Source: Channa striata
Lineage: Eukaryota > Chordata > Actinopteri > Anabantiformes > Channidae
Direction of reading: 5' to 3'
DNA: 64,000 nucleotides
Assembly: GCA_033026295.1 (NCBI GenBank)
Contig: CM065173.1
Span: forward strand, 13,020,517-13,084,516
Position numbers and translations under genes: made by a program. A model generated the notes under the pieces. It was given only the letters and a program-made list of their open reading frames with translations, was not told where the DNA came from and searched no databases. Positions 59,014-64,000 of the stretch are shown here, one piece after another. Position 1 is the stretch's first letter; every line of letters begins with the position of its first letter.

Positions 59014-62000
59014 CTACCGGCTCCGAATCTTCCCTGTGTTTGTCAGTGTCTCCTCCTGCTCCTCCTCTTCCTCCTCGTCCTCATGTAGGATGTGAATGGA
59101 TGAGCCCAGTAGTCTCTGGAGTTCTGGTACTGTACGCACCAAATCCACAAGACCCTCATCTTCCTCGTCATCCTCCTTCTTATTTTTGCATCTTTGTTGA
59201 GAAGCTAGAGCGGAGCTCACCTGGCTTACTGATACCTGTCTCCAGAGCTCAGTGCGTGACAAGCTGACCACCTCCAAGTGTGGATAACGTGCTCGAAAGA
59301 TTCGGGCAGACATCTTCAGGCGCTTCAGGACGTCTGTCAGGAGGAACCAGTTGCAGAAGCTAAAAGAGAGAAACATCTGACATCAGCTGCTAATGAAAAC
59401 CAAAACAGAACATCATCTGAAATACTAGGCCCAAAAGATCCCAAGGCCTAGGAATTTCTAAGCAGTGTATGCATTTTTCTTCAGTAAATATTCTCCTCTT
59501 TGTGCTTAAAATAATATAGATTATAGCCCAATAGAATCTATGACCATGCTTTATACTTTCAATAACAGGAGATAATTTTTCAGGCATACACTGAACGTTT
59601 AACGTTCAGACACCTAATGAGTTTGGCTGATTCTAATACATATTTACAATATGTCCATAAAAACTCCTTCTTAAACAGAGTATAGAACAGGGGGCTGAAT
59701 AAACTGGTGTTCTTGACCCACTGCTGAGTAGCGTTGACTAAATTGTCAGCTCAACATTACTCAGAGAGACATTTCTTCAAGAAGGTGTTGTACTCTTTTA
59801 ACATCTGTAGCTCCAAACCCCAGATATTCCACCACATCTGTGGTGGCTGTGGTTGTGCTTTGTGGAAGCAGGATTAATAACATCATCAGGTACGCTCGCT
59901 CCATCCCAGAACCTTATTCTCTGGTGTGCGCCACGGCCCATCTCTCAGCTATTTTCCATTCTGATGTAAATTGCTTTCATTTTTGAAAACACTGTGCAAT
60001 TACACCCACATTTAAAAACAATCTTTAATAGGCAGTAGTAAAGGATTGTGAATAATGTAAATATCCTTTACTTGATGCCTGGATTAAAAAAACTTTTACA
60101 TATTGTCTTGTGTTAAAACAACCAATTTATAAAAGCATTGTGGTTCATGTGTCTGAGTATTTTCCATTTACCCTGTCAACAGCATCACATCTTTGCTCAC
60201 TCACCCCTGTGTTAATGAAACCTGAACATGATAGCAGGGTAGGAGAGGCTCGTCAGAGAACTCAAACAGAAGGCAATCTTTGTCCAGGTCTCGCTCTGTC
60301 GTCCCTGGTACATTCTCCTCCAGCTCCTGATTCTGCTCGGACAGCAGGAAGTCCCAGCACGGCTCCTGCTCGGTCTCTGTAAGAAAAACATTCGCTGAGG
60401 TGAGAAAATGAAGAGCAGACAAACTGGTTGCATCTTTACCACACAGTGTTAGGTCGGCCTCTAGTGGACAAGTCAGACTAACAAACTGCCGTTACTCGCT
60501 ATCAGAAAATAACTTTTGGCACATTTTGAAAGATTTTAGGTTTAAGATAAAACACAAAAATTGCTATACAACATATTTAGTAATATAAAAAATAAAGTGT
60601 TGTGTTTTCAGTTCTGGCCAAGGATTAAATATGTGAGGCCTCTCAAACAGTGAAGAATGAATGGCACAACGGCTTCTAAAGATCCTCAAGATTCCCACTA
60701 ACTCTGTGTTCAATTAACACAAGAAAAATCAATAACACAACACTCATATTAGGACAACTTAGGATCAGGCATCCTGACTAAAAAGGTTTTAAGCGGAAAG
60801 ACTTAGACTAAAGTGTAGTGTGCACAAGTTGCAGTTCTGTATCCTGGCTGAGCACGATCAATCTCATTAAAAAATAATTTTTACTGAAAAACGCGGCAAA
60901 ATGTACCAAATGAAATACAATATCAGTCTATATTAGAAACACTAAGCACAAAAACAACTAAACAGCAAACTGGTCATTGCTCAAACAAGCCTAGATTTTC
61001 CTGCCTCACAGACAATGGAGAAATGAGCTTTCAATCACTTATAAGAACAATGTTTAGCTAAAAAGTCAAAGGGCGAAATCTACTGTTTCAAGGACTAATG
61101 GATTGACAAACTGGAAAACACACTGACAGACACGCAGGAAGATAAAACAGCCAGATCTATTGTCATTCCAAGGTTTCTTACCGAACAGGGAGCTGCTGTA
61201 GAAATCCCAGGGTAAACTAGGATCCTTTTCACTGCGGCCTTCAAGATCTGTGAAATATTCTGAAAAACACGGAGCTAAGAATGAACATTTGGATGTTGTG
61301 TATACTGGATCTACATTTGGTGTAAATTTAGAAAAACACGAGGAAAGGATTTGAAACCAGCAAAAACAACAAAAACAGACACCAACAGAAGTAAACGGTT
61401 AAACATGTTGGGGAATTATTCTCAAAATCTGCTCAATATTTAAATCAGCATGAAAACTACTAACCTGACAGGTTAGTTTGTAACACGTTGGTTTAAAGAA
61501 TATTTAGTTTACTGTGATCACACAGAGGAGTTGTGTTTCCCAAAGAGACAGAAGTAATCATCAAAAAAGCATAAGTCCTTTGTGCAAGTACTGCTCTGCT
61601 TGTTTTTGCACTTTATTAAGACACCTTGTACAGTTAAACACACCGTCTGTTTTCCGAGTGCGATAACTACAACTTTAATTTAGTGAAAAGACTATTGGCC
61701 TTATAAATGATCAATTGTTGACAAAGTTATTTATAGCCTTAACATCATAAATAAGGATATATTTGATTTAAGGTTTACCAATGACTCTTCAAAACAAATG
61801 GAAATCTTAGTTATTATTTACAATTATGAGATAATGTCTACAAAGAGATATCATGTCCGTTTTACCAGAGACAAAACTGCAAAACAGAGCAGTAAAAAGA
61901 AGTGGCCTCCATATCACATTAAGTTGATCAAATGTAAAGCTGTAAGTGAGGTTTAATCTACTTGCATGGCCTCAAAACTGAATGCATAATTTCATCTATT

Positions 62001-64000
62001 AAATCACTTGAAGAAGTACAGAAAAAAAAACTGAAAAAAATCAGAAGTCTGGACAATAATTCTTGAAATTATTAATTGTCACTGATGAGTCATGATGAAT
62101 AAAATATTTAATCAGTATTTACTTAACAATACCAACTTCATTAGAGGTATGTTAAAATGAGCCTTTTTTTCAGTTATAGACAGTCACACGTTTAACAGTG
62201 ACTGTCAAACCCTGTGTCAATGAATATGAAAGGCTTAGAAGTGTTTTTCAAATAAATAAAAAGCAAACTGTACTGTTTATTGCTCACTATGCCAATTTTA
62301 GTAAAGTGGGGACAAAGGGGATTCACGTGATGACACAAAAATTTGATAGGTACCTAAAGATGCCATGTTTATTTTGTTTGAATTGTCTGTGGATGGGAAA
62401 AATGAATTTAATCTAAAGGATAATATCATTCCAAGTGTTTGGAAATGTTTTCATTTATTTAAAACTAGTTTTACTAAAAGAAAAGGAGGTGAATAAAAGG
62501 CATGAACTACCTGTTAGGAAGGTCTTCATGCTTGGACTATGTGCCAGTTTGACTGGTGTGTGTCCAGAGTAAGTGGCCAGAGTCGGATCCGCACCGTGGT
62601 TCAGAAGCAACCAGACTATTGGAAGATTATCGCTTGCTACTGCATCATGAAGGGGCCTAAGGAACGAACAAACAAAGGCAACAGCAATTATGATTATCAG
62701 GTTATAAATGACTCGATTTAATTACATTTTAAGCAAAATACACCATTAAAAGCATAACATCATTAAAAACATAACAAATACAACATACATGTCCACTACA
62801 TGAGTAGTTGACATTTGAGAAAACTCCATTTGTTCAGTACAGGCTGTGGCATATGGCTGACTCCTCCAAAAAGCTAGTAATGGACCTTCAAGCTTTAATT
62901 ATTGTGTTACACATGCTGTTTGCAAAGGTCAAGAAAACCCTGCTTATGCTTTATTAAAAGGGTTACATTCTTGAAAGTACTCAATAAACTCAAAAACTCA
63001 CATTATAAAATTAACTTATCAAAACCATTATTCATGCAACATGAAGCCTTACCGTGTTCCATCCTGGGCACTACAATTGACATCTGCACCGTGTTTCAGC
63101 AACATCTGGACAATCTGAGTCCAGCCTCGAGAGGATGCCTCATGGAGAGCTGTGTAACCCGCATTATCACGCCGATTCACCTCCCTGATGTCCTTTTCCA
63201 GACAGTACTGGACTACATCCTGCACACAACGGTAAGTCAGATAAACTATGTTACAATACCATGGCTTTAACAGGTGGGCTGTTAGGTAAAGTTAGTAAAG
63301 ATGTTGGCTGCTACCTGGTAGCCCAGGCGGGCGGCACGTTGAAGCAAGGTCTCCCCAGCATTTTTGTTGACGATCAGTCGACGAACCTCTGGAGGAACAG
63401 GTCTTTTGGATGGAGACTCTGCACCACTGTGTCTTCCTGATGAGACTTTCTTATTGTTTGGTGATGATGGCAAACTTTTTGAAATGAGTGGGGGGCTATC
63501 TGGTCTTTTCACATCAGCTCCATCTTCATCCAGGGCAACTGGGGCTACACGCTTGCCCAAAACGCTGCGTTTGGTCTTAATCTGAAAAACAGATTTATTC
63601 ATTAGAGTACTATGTGAAATGGAATATCGTTTAATGCAATGCCAAGTTCTGGCAATAAGTTCCAGTTATAAACGAGCTATGTTTATAAAAGCATCTGGAA
63701 GCATAACTCTGATAAACTAGTATTTATCAAGCCACAGGGGGGCACTGTAAGCTAATATATTTGTGGAACCACCACCTATCAATACTGTATGGCTTGAGAT
63801 GAACTGTAATTCATCAACCAGCAGCAGCAGCAAGCAACTTACCTTCTGCTCATCAATGTCACACAGGTGTTTGCTTTTGAATTTTCTCTTCCCTGAAGGT
63901 TTGTCATTGCGCTCTGGCGATACCTCACTCTCCTGGTAGCGGACCGATCCAGAGCGAGTGAATGATGGCCTCCGCTGAGGAGGTTCTGGACTGGAGGCAG
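59014..64000 (-). CDS. bcorl1: BCL6 corepressor-like 1 (BCORL1), C-terminal part, continues off right edge
   Basis: This is a subunit of the PRC1.1 polycomb complex and a transcriptional corepressor. Seven exons on the minus strand join in phase: 64000-63843 (cut by the window edge), 63581-63315, 63219-63053, 62656-62511, 61259-61182, 60376-60205 and 59359-59014. They give about 444 C-terminal residues. KRKFKSKHLCDIDEQK leads into a linker and AGETLLQRAARLGYQ. Ankyrin repeats follow: VNRRDNAGYTALHEASSRGW, HGADVNCSAQDGTRPLHDAV and HGADPTLATYSGHTPVKLA. The PUFD domain, which binds PCGF1, includes EFSDEPLLPCYHVQVSLTQG and FLLTDVLKRLKMSARIFRAR. Wording such as YTALHEA, DNLPIVWLLL, WDFYSSS and CNWF fits BCORL1 better than BCOR. 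The protein ends in an acidic tail (HEDEEEEEEQEE) that I do not recall from the human proteins. Confidence 0.85.

Noticed and set aside
62902..63270. 122-codon plus-strand frame
   Set aside because: It is antisense to the bcorl1 ankyrin exon (63053-63219), which is supported by motif and splice phase.
59014..64000. bcor instead of bcorl1
   Set aside because: BCOR cannot be fully excluded, but the ankyrin and PUFD wording (YTALHEA, WLLL, DFYSSS, CNWF) and the neighbours favour bcorl1.
1..64000. CRISPR arrays, operons, phage or bacterial elements
   Set aside because: All genes have spliced vertebrate structure. No direct-repeat arrays with spacers or prokaryotic signals are present.

Overview
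The window is vertebrate nuclear DNA from a ray-finned fish. Coding exons are short and separated by GT-AG introns. The proteins are close relatives of human ones, and the interspersed repeats are of types common in teleosts: tRNA-derived SINEs, a Tc1-like remnant, TIR-bounded miniature elements and GT/GATA microsatellites. Introns are compact, which fits a percomorph-type teleost. The species cannot be named from the sequence alone.

Layout, left to right. (1) 1-5110: first coding exon, promoter and part of intron 1 of zdhhc9 on the minus strand; the rest of that gene lies off the left edge. (2) 8372-11431, plus: a complete seven-exon trmt12/tyw2. (3) 13.2-25.5 kb, plus: complete sytl4 (granuphilin/Slp4), 16 coding exons and 698 aa. 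(4) 25967-32799, minus: complete srpx2, 10 exons and 451 aa, tail to tail with sytl4. (5) 34491-40630, plus: complete tspan6 (tspan6/7 type), 7 coding exons and 253 aa, head to head with srpx2. (6) 43.3-45.1 kb, plus: mid1ip1-like (Spot14/G12 family) with a TATA/CCAAT promoter. (7) 45.1-57.6 kb: about 12.5 kb with no gene I recognise, only repeats and a few promoter-like patches. (8) 57.6-64.0 kb, minus: the 3' half of a bcor-family gene, best matched to bcorl1. It carries ankyrin repeats and the PUFD domain, and continues off the right edge.

The genes do not form a pathway. They are a wybutosine tRNA enzyme, a Rab27 effector, a secreted sushi protein, a tetraspanin, a lipogenic regulator, a palmitoyltransferase and a PRC1.1 corepressor. 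What links them is ancestry. From memory of the human map, SYTL4-SRPX2-TSPAN6 (Xq22) and ZDHHC9/BCORL1 (Xq26) are matched by the paralogous series SYTL5-SRPX-TSPAN7-MID1IP1-BCOR on Xp11.4. The window holds the Xq-type members in one compact run, with a mid1ip1-like gene between tspan6 and bcorl1.

I found no clearly novel biological system. The most unusual non-genic item is a nearly perfect 34-bp inverted repeat with a 5-nt loop in a sytl4 intron (20137-20210). Exon borders were set by hand from GT-AG sites, reading phase and family similarity recalled from memory; no alignment or transcript was available.
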